Positions 19,551 through 28,335 of a DNA stretch of 64,000 nt are shown here, one piece after another. The position numbers and the translations under genes are program-made. The number at the start of each line of letters is the position of its first letter. Position 1 is the stretch's first letter. The notes under the pieces are model-generated. The model was given only the letters and a program-made list of their open reading frames with translations, did no database searches and was not told the origin of the DNA. The stretch is from Bradyrhizobium sp. OK095 (GTDB taxonomy: Bacteria; Pseudomonadota; Alphaproteobacteria; Rhizobiales; Xanthobacteraceae). Location of the stretch: the NCBI RefSeq assembly GCF_900109945.1, contig NZ_FOBX01000008.1, positions 1 through 64,000 on the forward strand. The letters are read 5' to 3'.

Positions 19551-20531
19551 TTGGCTACGCGATTCAAGATCGGCACCCGCAAGAGCGCGATGGCGCTGGC
19601 ACAGACGGAGGAGATCGCGCGCCGCCTGACTGCCGCCGTGCCCGGTCTCGACGTCGAGATCGTCAAGTTCGACACCACAGGTGACCTCGACCAGACCAGC
19701 AAGCTGCTGCCGCATGGCGGCAAGGGCGGCGCCTTCGTGGCGCAGATCCGCGCTGCCGTGCTCTCGGGCGAGCTCCAGGCGGCGATGCATTCGCTGAAGG
19801 ACATGCCTGGCAACGAGGACACGCCCGGCCTCGTCATCGGCGCCACCCTGTCGCGCGATCCCGCAAGCGATGCGCTGGTGCTGCGCGGTGGCGTGACGCT
19901 GGAGGCGTTGCGCCAGTCCCGCGGCAAAGGTTTTAAAATTGGCACCAACGCGGTGCGCCGCGCGGCCTATGTACGGCGGCTGTTTCCCGATGTCGAAATC
20001 ATCCACTTCCGCGGCGCAGCTGATACGCGCGTGCGAAAGCTGGATAATGGCGAGATGCAGCGGCTGCCCGATGGCGGCGCGGTGGGACCTGCGGATGCGC
20101 TGATCATGGCACGCTCGGGCCTCGACCGCGTCGGTCTCTCCGGCCGCATCGCCTACGAGTTTACCGCGGCGGAGATGCTGCCCGCGGCAGGGCAGGGCAT
20201 CGTCGCCGTCGAATGTGCCGCGCAGGACTGGGAAACGCGAAAAATCCTGTCATCGATCGATGATCCCGCTGCGCACGCCTGCGCCGATGCCGAGCGCGAG
20301 GTGCTGTGGGTGCTGAACGGCCACTGCAATTCGCCGATTGCGGGCTTCTCGACCATCGCAGGCGATCAGATGTCGCTCACGGCCTCCGTGCTCGACCTCT
20401 CCGGCAACACCATCATCGAAGCTTCGCGCGCAGGTCCCGCCAATCGGCCGCGTGAGCTCGGCCGTGCGGTGGGACTGGATCTGCTGGGTCACGGTGCCGC
20501 CGAGATCATCGAGCGCAGCCGGCCGCGGTGA
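19551..20531 (+). CDS. hydroxymethylbilane synthase-like protein, divergent
   Basis: 326 residues, full family length. HSLKDMP places the catalytic aspartate at residue 84 as in E. coli HemC. Substrate arginines are present in GTNAVRRAAYVRR and FRGAADTRVRKLD, and the cofactor-carrying cysteine is Cys259 in LNGHCNSPIAG. The usual context of that cysteine is GGCQVPIG and the usual N terminus is GTRGSPLAL, whereas this protein has GTRKSAMAL, so it may be a second, diverged HemC. The reaction would join four porphobilinogens to hydroxymethylbilane in heme synthesis. Start TTG 19551 has GAGAGGA 7 bases upstream; TTG 19545 is too close to it. Confidence 0.8.
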   Translation: MATRFKIGTRKSAMALAQTEEIARRLTAAVPGLDVEIVKFDTTGDLDQTSKLLPHGGKGGAFVAQIRAAVLSGELQAAMHSLKDMPGNEDTPGLVIGATLSRDPASDALVLRGGVTLEALRQSRGKGFKIGTNAVRRAAYVRRLFPDVEIIHFRGAADTRVRKLDNGEMQRLPDGGAVGPADALIMARSGLDRVGLSGRIAYEFTAAEMLPAAGQGIVAVECAAQDWETRKILSSIDDPAAHACADAEREVLWVLNGHCNSPIAGFSTIAGDQMSLTASVLDLSGNTIIEASRAGPANRPRELGRAVGLDLLGHGAAEIIERSRPR

Positions 20532-20673
20532 GCGCGTTAATTCCAGCCTAACCCGATGCAATTTTGCGCAAACTTGTCGTTATCGGATCGAGAACTGTCT
20601 TGATGTCTTTCGCTTTTCCTGCCGCGGCGACCAGCGCATAGCAGTCGCGGTTTGAGCAGGAAGGGCAGCAATC

Positions 20674-21315
20674 ATGACCGCGAACGAAATCTTCATTCTC
20701 GAAGATGATCTGACGATGCGAGCGATGCTCAGGGTCGTCCTCGAGGGAGCCGGGTATCAGCCGATATTCTTTGCGGACGGCGATGCCCTTATTGCCAAGG
20801 CCCGCTATACGGCTCCGGCATGCATCCTGCTCGATTTGTGCCTGCCGGGAAAGTCAGGTCTGGACATCCTTGGACAGCTGACCGATCGGACCTATCCCGC
20901 GCCAGTTCTCATGGTATCGGGTCAGGGCGATATCCCGACCGCCGTGCGCGCACTCCGGATTGGGGCGGCTGACTTCGTCGAGAAGCCCTTCAGTCCGGGA
21001 GATTTGATCGCGCGGATCGTGTCGGCCAGTGCCGGCTTACCTGCCCGTGCGGCAAGCCCGATCGACTATTTCAAGCAATCCCGCGGGCTCACCAGGCGCG
21101 AAACCGAGGTGTTGGATCATCTGATCGCGGGGTCGTCGAGCAAGGTGATTGCGCGCAAATTTGGAATCAGTCCGCGAACGGTCGAGGACCATCGCGCCAG
21201 CATCATGCGGAAGGCGGGTGTGAAAACGATCGCGCAGCTTTCGATCATGGTCTTTGAAGGGGCAGGGGCCTTCAAGGACCAGTCTGCCGCCCGCGACACT
21301 GAAACCGTTCATTGA
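20674..21315 (+). CDS. FixJ/NarL-type response regulator, orphan
   Basis: 213 residues. The receiver domain has FILEDDLTMR, phosphoacceptor Asp54 in CILLDLCLPGKSG, a switch threonine/serine region LMVSGQGD, and lysine in FVEKPFSPGDL. A LuxR-type helix-turn-helix follows: LTRRETEVLDHLIAGSSSK and GISPRTVEDHRASIMRKAG. FixJ-like regulators are fed by PAS histidine kinases, but none is adjacent. It lies between the hemC-like gene and hemE, which may be coincidence. Start ATG 20674, with AGGAAGGGCAG upstream. Confidence 0.9.
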   Translation: MTANEIFILEDDLTMRAMLRVVLEGAGYQPIFFADGDALIAKARYTAPACILLDLCLPGKSGLDILGQLTDRTYPAPVLMVSGQGDIPTAVRALRIGAADFVEKPFSPGDLIARIVSASAGLPARAASPIDYFKQSRGLTRRETEVLDHLIAGSSSKVIARKFGISPRTVEDHRASIMRKAGVKTIAQLSIMVFEGAGAFKDQSAARDTETVH

Positions 21316-21513
21316 CGACGGAGCGCGGCAGTCGGCGCCAGCCTGCTTCGAAGCTCATCGTGCGATCATGCCATAGTGCGCCTGTTTTGCCCGACGTGTC
21401 AAACGTGCGCGTCGCCGGGCGCAACGCCACGTCGGACGAAATTCTTCAATGATTTGTACTGTGCATGGGGTTGTTTTGCGGTTTTTGTTTCCGCACCCGA
21501 GCGGCACGACAAA

Positions 21514-22548
21514 TTATCCCCGCACGCGCTTCAGCATCTGCTCGACATTGGCGATCGGCGTCTCCGGCTGGATGCCGTGGCCGAGATTGAAGATGAACCG
21601 ACCTTGCGCAAAATTCGCCAGCACGTTGTCGACCGCGTGGTCGAGCGCGGCGCCGCCGGTGATGAGCGCCAGCGGATCGAGATTGCCCTGCACGGCGACT
21701 TTGCTCTGCACACGCTCGCGGATGAAGGCGGGCTCCGCGGTCCAGTCGATGCTGACGGCGTTGACGCCAGTCGCCTCGACATAACCCGGCAATTGCGCAC
21801 CGGCGCCACGCGGAAAGCCGATGATCTTCGCATCCGGCACTTTTGCGCGCACGCCCTCGATGATGCGCCGGGTCGGCTCGACCGACCAGCGCGCGAACTC
21901 GGCCGGTGGCAACACGCCAGCCCAGGTGTCGAAGATCTGCAAGGCGTTGGCGCCGGCAGCGAGCTGCCTCAGCAGATATTCGATCGAGCTCTCGACCAGC
22001 ACGTCGATGATCTTCGAAAACGCTTCCGGATGCCGGTAGGCCATCATCCGCGCCGGCGCCTGGTCGGGCGTGCCTTGGCCCGCGACCATGTAGGTCGCAA
22101 CCGTCCACGGCGCACCGCAGAAGCCGATCAGCGCGATTTTTTCATCGAGCGCACCGCGCACGATCTTCAGCGCGTCGAACACCGGCGCGAGCTTGCCGAA
22201 ATCGGCATGCGCGGCGAGCGTTGCGACCTTGGCGGGATCATCGAGCGGCTCGAGCCGCGGACCTTCGCCAACCTCGAAGCGCACGGAGCGGCCGAGCGCA
22301 TAGGGGATCACCAGGATGTCGGAGAAGATGATCGCCGCATCGAAGCCGAACCGGCGGATCGGTTGCAGCGTGACTTCGGCGGCCAGCTCCGGATTGAAGC
22401 AGAGATCGAGGAAACCGCCGGCCTTGGCCCGCACCTCGCGATACTCAGGCAGATAGCGGCCGGCCTGCCGCATCATCCAGATGGGTGGGACGGCTTGCCG
22501 CTGGCCGGAGAGCACGTCGATGAAGGGCTTTGTCGCAGACTGGGGCAC
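21514..22548 (-). CDS. hemE: uroporphyrinogen decarboxylase
   Basis: 344 residues. Signatures are PPIWMMRQAGRYLPEYR at the N terminus, GFDAAIIFSDILVIP with the catalytic aspartate, IGFCGAPWTVATYM, and the C-terminal FNLGHGIQPETP. It decarboxylates uroporphyrinogen III to coproporphyrinogen III in the cytoplasm. The frame is open to 22737, but GTG 22548 has AGGA 6 bases upstream and gives the family N terminus (PQSATKPFIDVL), so it is chosen. The hemC-like gene is 1 kb away on the other strand. Confidence 0.95.
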   Translation of the reverse strand: MPQSATKPFIDVLSGQRQAVPPIWMMRQAGRYLPEYREVRAKAGGFLDLCFNPELAAEVTLQPIRRFGFDAAIIFSDILVIPYALGRSVRFEVGEGPRLEPLDDPAKVATLAAHADFGKLAPVFDALKIVRGALDEKIALIGFCGAPWTVATYMVAGQGTPDQAPARMMAYRHPEAFSKIIDVLVESSIEYLLRQLAAGANALQIFDTWAGVLPPAEFARWSVEPTRRIIEGVRAKVPDAKIIGFPRGAGAQLPGYVEATGVNAVSIDWTAEPAFIRERVQSKVAVQGNLDPLALITGGAALDHAVDNVLANFAQGRFIFNLGHGIQPETPIANVEQMLKRVRG

Positions 22549-22609
22549 GAACTGTCCTGATGCAGAATTGAGGCTCCTGATACACCGGGAGAGGCCAAAG
22601 CGGAACAGG

Positions 22610-22634
22610 GGAACCAGTGCAAATCCGCCGCGTT
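22610..22634 (+). promoter_or_regulatory. EcfG-type general stress promoter of the small protein gene
   Basis: GGAAC (22610-22614), a 16-bp spacer, then CGTT (22631-22634), exactly the GGAAC-N16-CGTT form recognised by the alphaproteobacterial stress sigma factor EcfG/RpoE4. The start codon of the downstream gene is 26 bp after the -10. A second GGAAC at 22602 is out of register. Confidence 0.75.
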
Positions 22635-22659
22635 GATCCGCCAATGGAGGAGGAATTCC

Positions 22660-22875
22660 ATGGCTGAGACATTCAATCCCGCGCCGCACGACAAACACGC
22701 CGACAATCTGCATGAGGCACTCGCCGCCGATCGCCATGCCAGGCTCGATACCGGGTTGGAAGATACCTTCCCGGCGTCCGATCCCGTGAGCGCCGCGCAG
22801 CCCACGCCCTCGAAGGCCGATGCCGATGCCGATAACCCTTCGCTCTGGGACAAGGTTAAGGCGATCTTCAGCTAG
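22660..22875 (+). CDS. small acidic hypothetical protein with FPASDP motif
   Basis: 71 residues, hydrophilic, rich in Asp and Ala, without signal peptide or membrane segment. The central LEDTFPASDPVSAAQP resembles a motif seen in short uncharacterised proteins of rhizobia; nothing about its action is known to me. The ribosome site GGAGGAGG is excellent, spaced 6 bases from ATG 22660. An EcfG-type promoter directly upstream suggests induction in the general stress response. It is divergent from hemE. Confidence 0.8.
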   Translation: MAETFNPAPHDKHADNLHEALAADRHARLDTGLEDTFPASDPVSAAQPTPSKADADADNPSLWDKVKAIFS

Positions 22876-23062
22876 CGCGATCTTCAGCGCAGGCAGGGGG
22901 CGCCGGTTTCCGATAGGCTTGCTAAGGCCTTGTTAGTGATCTGCGGAAGCCCCGGTCCGTAGGAGTACGGGAAAACCCGCATATCCCGGCGAATGTCGGA
23001 AAGCGTTTCAGGGTTCAATAACAGAAGCGGCAGAAGTTCCGGCGATCGGAGATTCCTGCTGC

Positions 23063-24967
23063 ATGAACGTCGCCTCACAGAGAGCCGGATGGAGCCGCCT
23101 GCCGCTGCGCGCGGCGGCGTTCGTCGTGCTGACCTGCGCGACTATCCTCGGCGTCAGTGGCTGGCGTGAATGGGCCGCGCGCGACCAGGTGCTCAGGGGC
23201 GCCGAAACCGAGATGGCGAATGTCGCGCGCTCGCTGACCCAGCATGCCGAAGACAGCTTCGACCTGCTCGACTACGGGGTGGTCGGTGTGGTCAGCCGGC
23301 TGGAGATTGACGGCACCGATCCTGACACCATCGCCAAGCTCAGAAATCTTCTGGAGGCGCGCAAGACGGCGATGGACCGCGTGCACAGCCTCGCGGTCAT
23401 CGACGACCAGGGCAATTCGCTGACGTCACCCGGTACAATCGGCTCGACATTCAGCGACGATGCGTTCTTCCGCTATCATCAGCTGTCCCCGAAACGAGAG
23501 GCCCATGTCGGCCGACCCGTGAAGAGCGCGATCGACGGCGAATGGGTCGTCACGCTGTCGCGGCGCTTCAACAAGCCGGACGGCAGTTTTGGCGGCGTCG
23601 TGCTTGCGGCCATCAGCTCGAAATATCTTTCGCACTTCTACGAGCAGTTCGAGATCGGCCGCAACAGCTCGGTGACGCTGATGTACGGCGACGGCATAAT
23701 CATCGCGCGCAACCCCGGCAACGACAAATTCGTCGGCCGCAGCGTTGCCGACACCCAGCTTTTCCGCGACGCCAGCCTGCAGCGGCCCTTCGGCGCCTAC
23801 CATTTCAAGTCGCCGCTGGACGGCGCCGAACGCGTCAGCTTCTTCAAGCGCTCTGGCCGTTACCCACTGGTTCTACTCGCCACCGTCGACAAGGACGAAC
23901 TGCTGGCGCCCTGGCGCGCAGCCGCGATTTCCCGCATGCTCTACGTGCTCGCGCTGGTGATGCTGATCGCGGTCATCGGCGCGGTGCTGGTGCGGCAGTT
24001 GCAGCGCGGGCAGCGCATGGCTGCGGCGCTGGTCGAGAAGGAAGCGCATTTCCGCCTGCTCGCGGAAGGCTCCAGCGACATGGTGACGCGCATCGGGCTC
24101 GACGAGAAGCTGCGCTATGTCTCGCCGTCGTCCAGCCGCGTCGTCGGCTGGCGCGCCAACCAGCTGATTGGTACGCCCGCGCTCGCTGGTATTCATGAGG
24201 AAGACCGGCCGCACGTCCAGGCCGTGGTCGATGCCATGAAGCGCGGCGATACGGAGGAGGCCCGGCTCACCTATCGCAATGTGCACCGGACGAATTCCGA
24301 GGTCTGGCTCGAATCGACCATGCGGGTGACGCGCAAGGACAACGGCAAGGTCGACGGCTTGGTTGCGATCTCGCGCGACATCACCGAGCAGAAGAAGCTG
24401 GAGACCCGGCTCGAGACGCTCGCGATCGAGGACAGCCTCACCGGGCTCGCCAACCGCCGCCGCTTCGACGAGCGGCTCAACGAGGAATGGGCGCGCGCCT
24501 ATCGCGACCGCTCCAGCCTCGCTCTGCTGATGATCGACGTCGATCACTTCAAGTCCTACAACGACGAATACGGCCACCCCGCGGGCGATGCCTGCCTGCG
24601 CGTGGTGGCGCAGGTCATCGCGGCCGAGATGAAGCGTCCCGGCGACCTCGCGGCACGCTATGGCGGCGAGGAGTTCGCCATGCTGCTGCCGAACACCGAT
24701 GCCGCCGGCTGTGCCCGGATTGGCGAGCGGATCCGGCGCGCAATCCGCGAGGCGGGCCTCGTCCACGGCGCTAATCTCGGGGCGGGCTACGTCACCGCTT
24801 CGGTTGGCGGAGCCACCTGCCGGCCGGCGCTGGAGCGCACCGCCGGCATCGGCACACTCGTCGAGGCCGCCGATCAGGCGCTCTATGCGGCGAAGGAAGC
24901 CGGACGCGACCGCCTGATGATGTCGGTCGAGGTGGCGCGCCTGCTGCCCAGGGCGGTCGGCGAGTAA
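23063..24967 (+). CDS. membrane sensor diguanylate cyclase (dCache-like, PAS, GGDEF)
   Basis: 634 residues. Membrane segments at about 16-33 and 289-311 bracket a 255-residue periplasmic dCache-like sensor region. A PAS domain with attached C-terminal motif follows (about 325-445; FRLLAEGSSDMV to LVAISRDITEQKKLE). The GGDEF domain has GGEEF at 534-538 and an RxxD inhibitory site RPGD at 525-528, so an active, product-inhibited cyclase is expected. It makes cyclic di-GMP at the inner membrane in response to an unknown signal. Start ATG 23063 has no strong ribosome site. Confidence 0.93.
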   Translation: MNVASQRAGWSRLPLRAAAFVVLTCATILGVSGWREWAARDQVLRGAETEMANVARSLTQHAEDSFDLLDYGVVGVVSRLEIDGTDPDTIAKLRNLLEARKTAMDRVHSLAVIDDQGNSLTSPGTIGSTFSDDAFFRYHQLSPKREAHVGRPVKSAIDGEWVVTLSRRFNKPDGSFGGVVLAAISSKYLSHFYEQFEIGRNSSVTLMYGDGIIIARNPGNDKFVGRSVADTQLFRDASLQRPFGAYHFKSPLDGAERVSFFKRSGRYPLVLLATVDKDELLAPWRAAAISRMLYVLALVMLIAVIGAVLVRQLQRGQRMAAALVEKEAHFRLLAEGSSDMVTRIGLDEKLRYVSPSSSRVVGWRANQLIGTPALAGIHEEDRPHVQAVVDAMKRGDTEEARLTYRNVHRTNSEVWLESTMRVTRKDNGKVDGLVAISRDITEQKKLETRLETLAIEDSLTGLANRRRFDERLNEEWARAYRDRSSLALLMIDVDHFKSYNDEYGHPAGDACLRVVAQVIAAEMKRPGDLAARYGGEEFAMLLPNTDAAGCARIGERIRRAIREAGLVHGANLGAGYVTASVGGATCRPALERTAGIGTLVEAADQALYAAKEAGRDRLMMSVEVARLLPRAVGE

Positions 24968-24973
24968 GAGAGC

Positions 24974-25192
24974 TCAATAATGCGGCGGGCGCTCGTTGGC
25001 TGCGCCCGGCGTATTCGCCTCGGCTTCCTGAAGCCGGTCGCCGAGCTCCGTGATCTTCCGCGTCAGCGCGTCGATCTGCTTCCACTGCGCGGTGATGGTC
25101 TGGTTCAGCGTCTCGATGGTGTCGTCCTGATAGGCGATGCGCGTCTCCAGCGCGTCGATGCGCTCGCCCAGACTCTTGATCTCATTCGTCAC
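24974..25192 (-). CDS. slyX: SlyX family protein
   Basis: 72 residues forming one heptad-rich coiled coil: LGERIDALETRIAYQDDTIE and LNQTITAQWKQIDALTRK, then a short basic-aromatic tail ERPPHY typical of SlyX. Function of the family is not established. GTG 25192 overlaps the end of the trhO gene (stop at 25184-25182), so translation is probably coupled. The frame is open further upstream inside trhO, but those starts make no sense. Confidence 0.85.
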   Translation of the reverse strand: MTNEIKSLGERIDALETRIAYQDDTIETLNQTITAQWKQIDALTRKITELGDRLQEAEANTPGAANERPPHY

Positions 25193-25934
25193 GGCCGTGC
25201 CCCTTGTCCCGTTCACGCAAGCCATGACTGAGCGCGACGCGCTCGTCGAACACAAAACATTCGCCGCGCCAGCGGCTCTGCGCCTCCGGCACTTCTTCCA
25301 GATATTTCAGAATGCCACCCTTGAGGTGATAGACCTCGGCAAAGCCGCGCGCCAGCAGATGCGCGCTCGCCTTCTCGCAGCGGATGCCGCCGGTGCAGAA
25401 CATCGCGATTTTGCGATGCTTCGCCGGATCGAGCTTTTGCGCGGCAAAATCCTTGAACTCGCCAAAGCTCTTGATGTCGGGATCGAGCGCGCCCTCGAAC
25501 GTCCCCATCGCCACTTCGAAGGCGTTGCGGGTGTCGAGCACCAGTGTGTCGGGTGCCGAGATCAACCCGTTCCACTCGGCGGCCTCGACATACGTGCCGA
25601 CCTGCCGCGTCGGATCGGCGGCCTCGTCCCCGAGCGTGACGATCTCCTTCTTCAGCCGCACCTTGAGCCGGCCGAACGGCATCGCTTCGGCAGTCGAGAA
25701 TTTCAGTTCGAGATTGTTCAACCGGCCGTCGAACAGGACGCCGTGTGCGAGCTCGTGGGTGAAGGCATCGATCGCCTCGGGCGCGCCGGCGATCGTGCCG
25801 TTGATGCCTTCGCCCGCCAGCAGCACGCTGCCCTTCAGCGAAAGGCCGGCGCAGAACGCGCGCAGCGGCTCGCGCAGCTCGCGGTAATCGGGCAGGGCGG
25901 CGAATTGATAGAAGGCGGCGACCTTGGTGATCAT
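25182..25934 (-). CDS. trhO: tRNA uridine(34) hydroxylase, rhodanese-like
   Basis: 250 residues. The N-terminal domain has AFYQFAALPDY and LLAGEGINGTIAG; the rhodanese domain has VLDTRNAFEVAMGTFEGALDP and the catalytic loop FCTGGIRCEKAS with Cys180 and Cys186. These are the TrhO (YceA) signatures. Family enzymes hydroxylate U34 of certain tRNAs in an oxygen-dependent way, giving 5-hydroxyuridine. It is the first gene of a two-gene unit with slyX on the minus strand. Confidence 0.9.
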   Translation of the reverse strand: MITKVAAFYQFAALPDYRELREPLRAFCAGLSLKGSVLLAGEGINGTIAGAPEAIDAFTHELAHGVLFDGRLNNLELKFSTAEAMPFGRLKVRLKKEIVTLGDEAADPTRQVGTYVEAAEWNGLISAPDTLVLDTRNAFEVAMGTFEGALDPDIKSFGEFKDFAAQKLDPAKHRKIAMFCTGGIRCEKASAHLLARGFAEVYHLKGGILKYLEEVPEAQSRWRGECFVFDERVALSHGLRERDKGHGRDE

Positions 25935-26143
25935 GGCGGCTCGTTTAGCAGGCGGGCAGCGCCCAGAAAACCCGCATGGCCGAAGGTTAACAGCCGTCTA
26001 TACGCCCAGCGGATGGCAGCCATTTCCCTGGTATGCCAGCATTGCCCGGATGGGCCGGAATGTGTCATGTAGGCCGGGTTTTTCCGAGATGGCGCGCCAA
26101 GTGCGCCCACGGCCCCAAGGGCCCTAACGAGAGCAAGAATTCG

Positions 26144-27730
26144 ATGAGAAACTTCCACTTCCCCGGCAGGTCCACGGTCCACGCCACCAACGCGATGGTC
26201 GCGACCTCGCATCCGCAGGCCTCGCTGGCCGCGATCGAGGTGCTGCGCGAGGGCGGCACGGCAGTGGACGCGGCGGTGGCGGGTTCGGCCGTGCTCGGCG
26301 TGATCGAGCCGCAATCGACCGGCATCGGCGGCGACTGCTTTGCGCTGATCCAGCCGCGCGGCGAGGGCAAGATCGTCGCCTATAACGGCTCCGGCCGGGC
26401 GCCCAAGGCGGCGAATGCCGACTGGTATCTTGAGCGCAAGATCACGTCCGTGCCGCTGACCTCGGCGCATGCGGTCTCGGTCCCCGGCGTGATCGACGCG
26501 TTTGCGACCGTGCTGCGCGATCACGGCAAGTTCGGCTTCGACCGGCTGCTCCAGCCCGCGATCAAGGCGGCCGAGGAGGGCTATGTCGTTGCGCCCCGTA
26601 TCGCCTTCGACTGGAAGAACCAGTTCGAGAAGCTGAAAGCTGGCACCAACACTCCGCGTTACCTGCTGCCGGGCGGCAAGCCGCCGGTGGCCGGCGACGT
26701 CATCCGCCAGGCCGAGCTCGGCAAGACGCTGCGTGCGATCGCCAAGGACGGCCGCGATGCCTTCTACAAGGGCGCGATCGCGGAGGACATGGTCGAGACC
26801 CTGCGCGGCATCGGCGGCCTGCACACGCTCGACGATTTCGCCGCGCACACCACCGAGACCACGACGCCGATCGGCACCATGTACAAGGGCCACGACGTCT
26901 GGCAGTGCCCGCCGAACGGCCCGGGCGTGACCGCGCTGCTGATGCTCAACATCCTCTCGCGCTTCGACCTGACCAAGTACGCGCCGCTCAGCGTCGAGCG
27001 TTTCCATCTCGAAGCCGAAGCCGCGCGCATCGCCTACATGAACCGCGAGATGCATATCGCTTCTCCCGAGCACATGAAGATCAACGTCGCCGAGATGCTC
27101 GAAAAGGGCTTTGCCGACGAGTACATCAGCAAGATCCGCATGGACGGCATGCTCGACCTTCCGAACGTCGCGCCGCCGATGAATCCCTCGACCATCTACA
27201 TCACGGTGGTGGACAAGGACCGCAACGTCTGCTCGTTCATCAACTCGGTCGCGCATTCCTTCGGCTCGGCCATCGTCTCCAACAAGACCGGCGTGCTGTT
27301 GCAGAACCGCGCTGGCGGCTTCCGGATCCAGCCCGGCCATCCCAACTGCATCGAAGGCGGCAAGCGCCCGCTGCACACGATCATGCCGGGCCTGCTCACC
27401 AAGGGCGGCCGCTCCGTGATGCCGTTCGCGGTGATGGGTGGACAATATCAGCCGACCGGTCAGACTCATCTCCTGACCAACATGCTCGACTATGGCTGCG
27501 ACGTGCAGGAGGCGATCGACATGCCGCGTGGTCTGCACTACGAGGGCCAATACCAGCTCGAGGACAGCGTCCCGGCCGAGATCGTCGAGGGCCTCAAGAA
27601 GCTTGGCCACAAGACCACCAGCGTGGTCGGTCCGCTCGGCGGCGCCCAGGCAATCTGGATCGATTGGGACAAGGGTACGCTCACCGGCGGTTCCGACCCG
27701 CGCAAGGACGGCTGCGCGCTCGGCTATTGA
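26144..27730 (+). CDS. ggt: gamma-glutamyltransferase family protein
   Basis: 528 residues. The N-terminal part has GGTAVDAAVAGSAVLGVIEP and STGIGGDCFALI; the autocleavage nucleophile is predicted as Thr350 in NPSTIYITVVDKD, where the usual sequence is TTHFSVVD. The large C-terminal half has NRAGGF and PLHTIMPGL. No signal peptide is visible, so unlike classical secreted Ggt it may be cytoplasmic, as in the YwrD-type branch; hydrolysis of gamma-glutamyl amides other than glutathione is possible. The frame is open from 26033; ATG 26144 begins the conserved region. Confidence 0.88.
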   Translation: MRNFHFPGRSTVHATNAMVATSHPQASLAAIEVLREGGTAVDAAVAGSAVLGVIEPQSTGIGGDCFALIQPRGEGKIVAYNGSGRAPKAANADWYLERKITSVPLTSAHAVSVPGVIDAFATVLRDHGKFGFDRLLQPAIKAAEEGYVVAPRIAFDWKNQFEKLKAGTNTPRYLLPGGKPPVAGDVIRQAELGKTLRAIAKDGRDAFYKGAIAEDMVETLRGIGGLHTLDDFAAHTTETTTPIGTMYKGHDVWQCPPNGPGVTALLMLNILSRFDLTKYAPLSVERFHLEAEAARIAYMNREMHIASPEHMKINVAEMLEKGFADEYISKIRMDGMLDLPNVAPPMNPSTIYITVVDKDRNVCSFINSVAHSFGSAIVSNKTGVLLQNRAGGFRIQPGHPNCIEGGKRPLHTIMPGLLTKGGRSVMPFAVMGGQYQPTGQTHLLTNMLDYGCDVQEAIDMPRGLHYEGQYQLEDSVPAEIVEGLKKLGHKTTSVVGPLGGAQAIWIDWDKGTLTGGSDPRKDGCALGY

Positions 27731-27801
27731 TCGAGGTTCGAGGGCTGGAAACGACCATCGCATTGCGCTAGACACCTCCCGCCTCAAACGGAAGGTGTTC
27801 T

Positions 27802-28266
27802 ATGCAGCGTTTCCAGCGCGTGCTCCTCGCCATCATGTCGGCACTCGCGATCACTGTGATCGGCGGCGTGTCCGGCTTCGTTTCCACCACGGCCTCGGCC
27901 CAGACCGCAGGAAAGACCATGACCACAGCTTCAGGCTTGCAGACCATCGACAGCGTCGTCGGCACCGGCGCCTCGCCGAAACCCGGCCAGATCTGCGTGA
28001 TGCACTACACCGGCTGGCTTTATGAGAACGGCCAGAAGGGCAAGAAATTCGACTCGTCGGTCGATCGCAACGAGCCGTTCGAATTCCCGATCGGCAAGGG
28101 CCGCGTCATCGGCGGCTGGGATGAGGGCGTCGCCACGATGAAGGTCGGCGGCAAGCGCACGCTGATCATCCCGCCGCAACTTGGCTACGGCGCCCGCGGC
28201 GCCGGCGGCGTGATCCCGCCGAACGCGACGCTGATGTTCGACGTGGAATTGCTCGCGGTGAAGTGA
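27802..28266 (+). CDS. exported FKBP-type peptidyl-prolyl cis-trans isomerase
   Basis: 154 residues. A long hydrophobic N terminus (VLLAIMSALAITVIGGVSGFV) with an ASAQ cleavage site is followed by one FKBP domain: VMHYTGWLYENGQKGKKFDSS, FPIGKGRVIGGWDEGVATM and PPQLGYGARGAGGVIPPNATLMFDVELL. The active-site aromatic and acidic residues are present. It should assist proline isomerisation during folding in the periplasm. A strong terminator follows. Confidence 0.92.
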   Translation: MQRFQRVLLAIMSALAITVIGGVSGFVSTTASAQTAGKTMTTASGLQTIDSVVGTGASPKPGQICVMHYTGWLYENGQKGKKFDSSVDRNEPFEFPIGKGRVIGGWDEGVATMKVGGKRTLIIPPQLGYGARGAGGVIPPNATLMFDVELLAVK

Positions 28267-28291
28267 GCGCAGGTCACCACGCAAACAAAAG

Positions 28292-28315
28292 GACCGGCCT
28301 TTCGGCCGGTCTTTT
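28292..28315 (+). terminator. Rho-independent terminator after the FKBP gene
   Basis: A perfect 8-bp stem GACCGGCC/GGCCGGTC with loop TTTC is followed by TTTT and a T-rich stretch, 25 bp after the stop codon. The A-run on its 5' side could make it serve the convergent CsbD gene too. Confidence 0.88.
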
Positions 28316-28335
28316 CATTTTCAGTCTTGTACGCG

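Noticed and set aside
18021..20006. 661-codon minus-strand frame opposite the GMC oxidoreductase and hemC-like genes
   Set aside because: It spans two unrelated genes and has the Arg/Ala/His-rich composition of antisense frames in high-GC DNA.
26033..26143. N-terminal extension of the gamma-glutamyltransferase
   Set aside because: The extra residues have no signal peptide or conserved character, and the family sequence begins just after ATG 26144.
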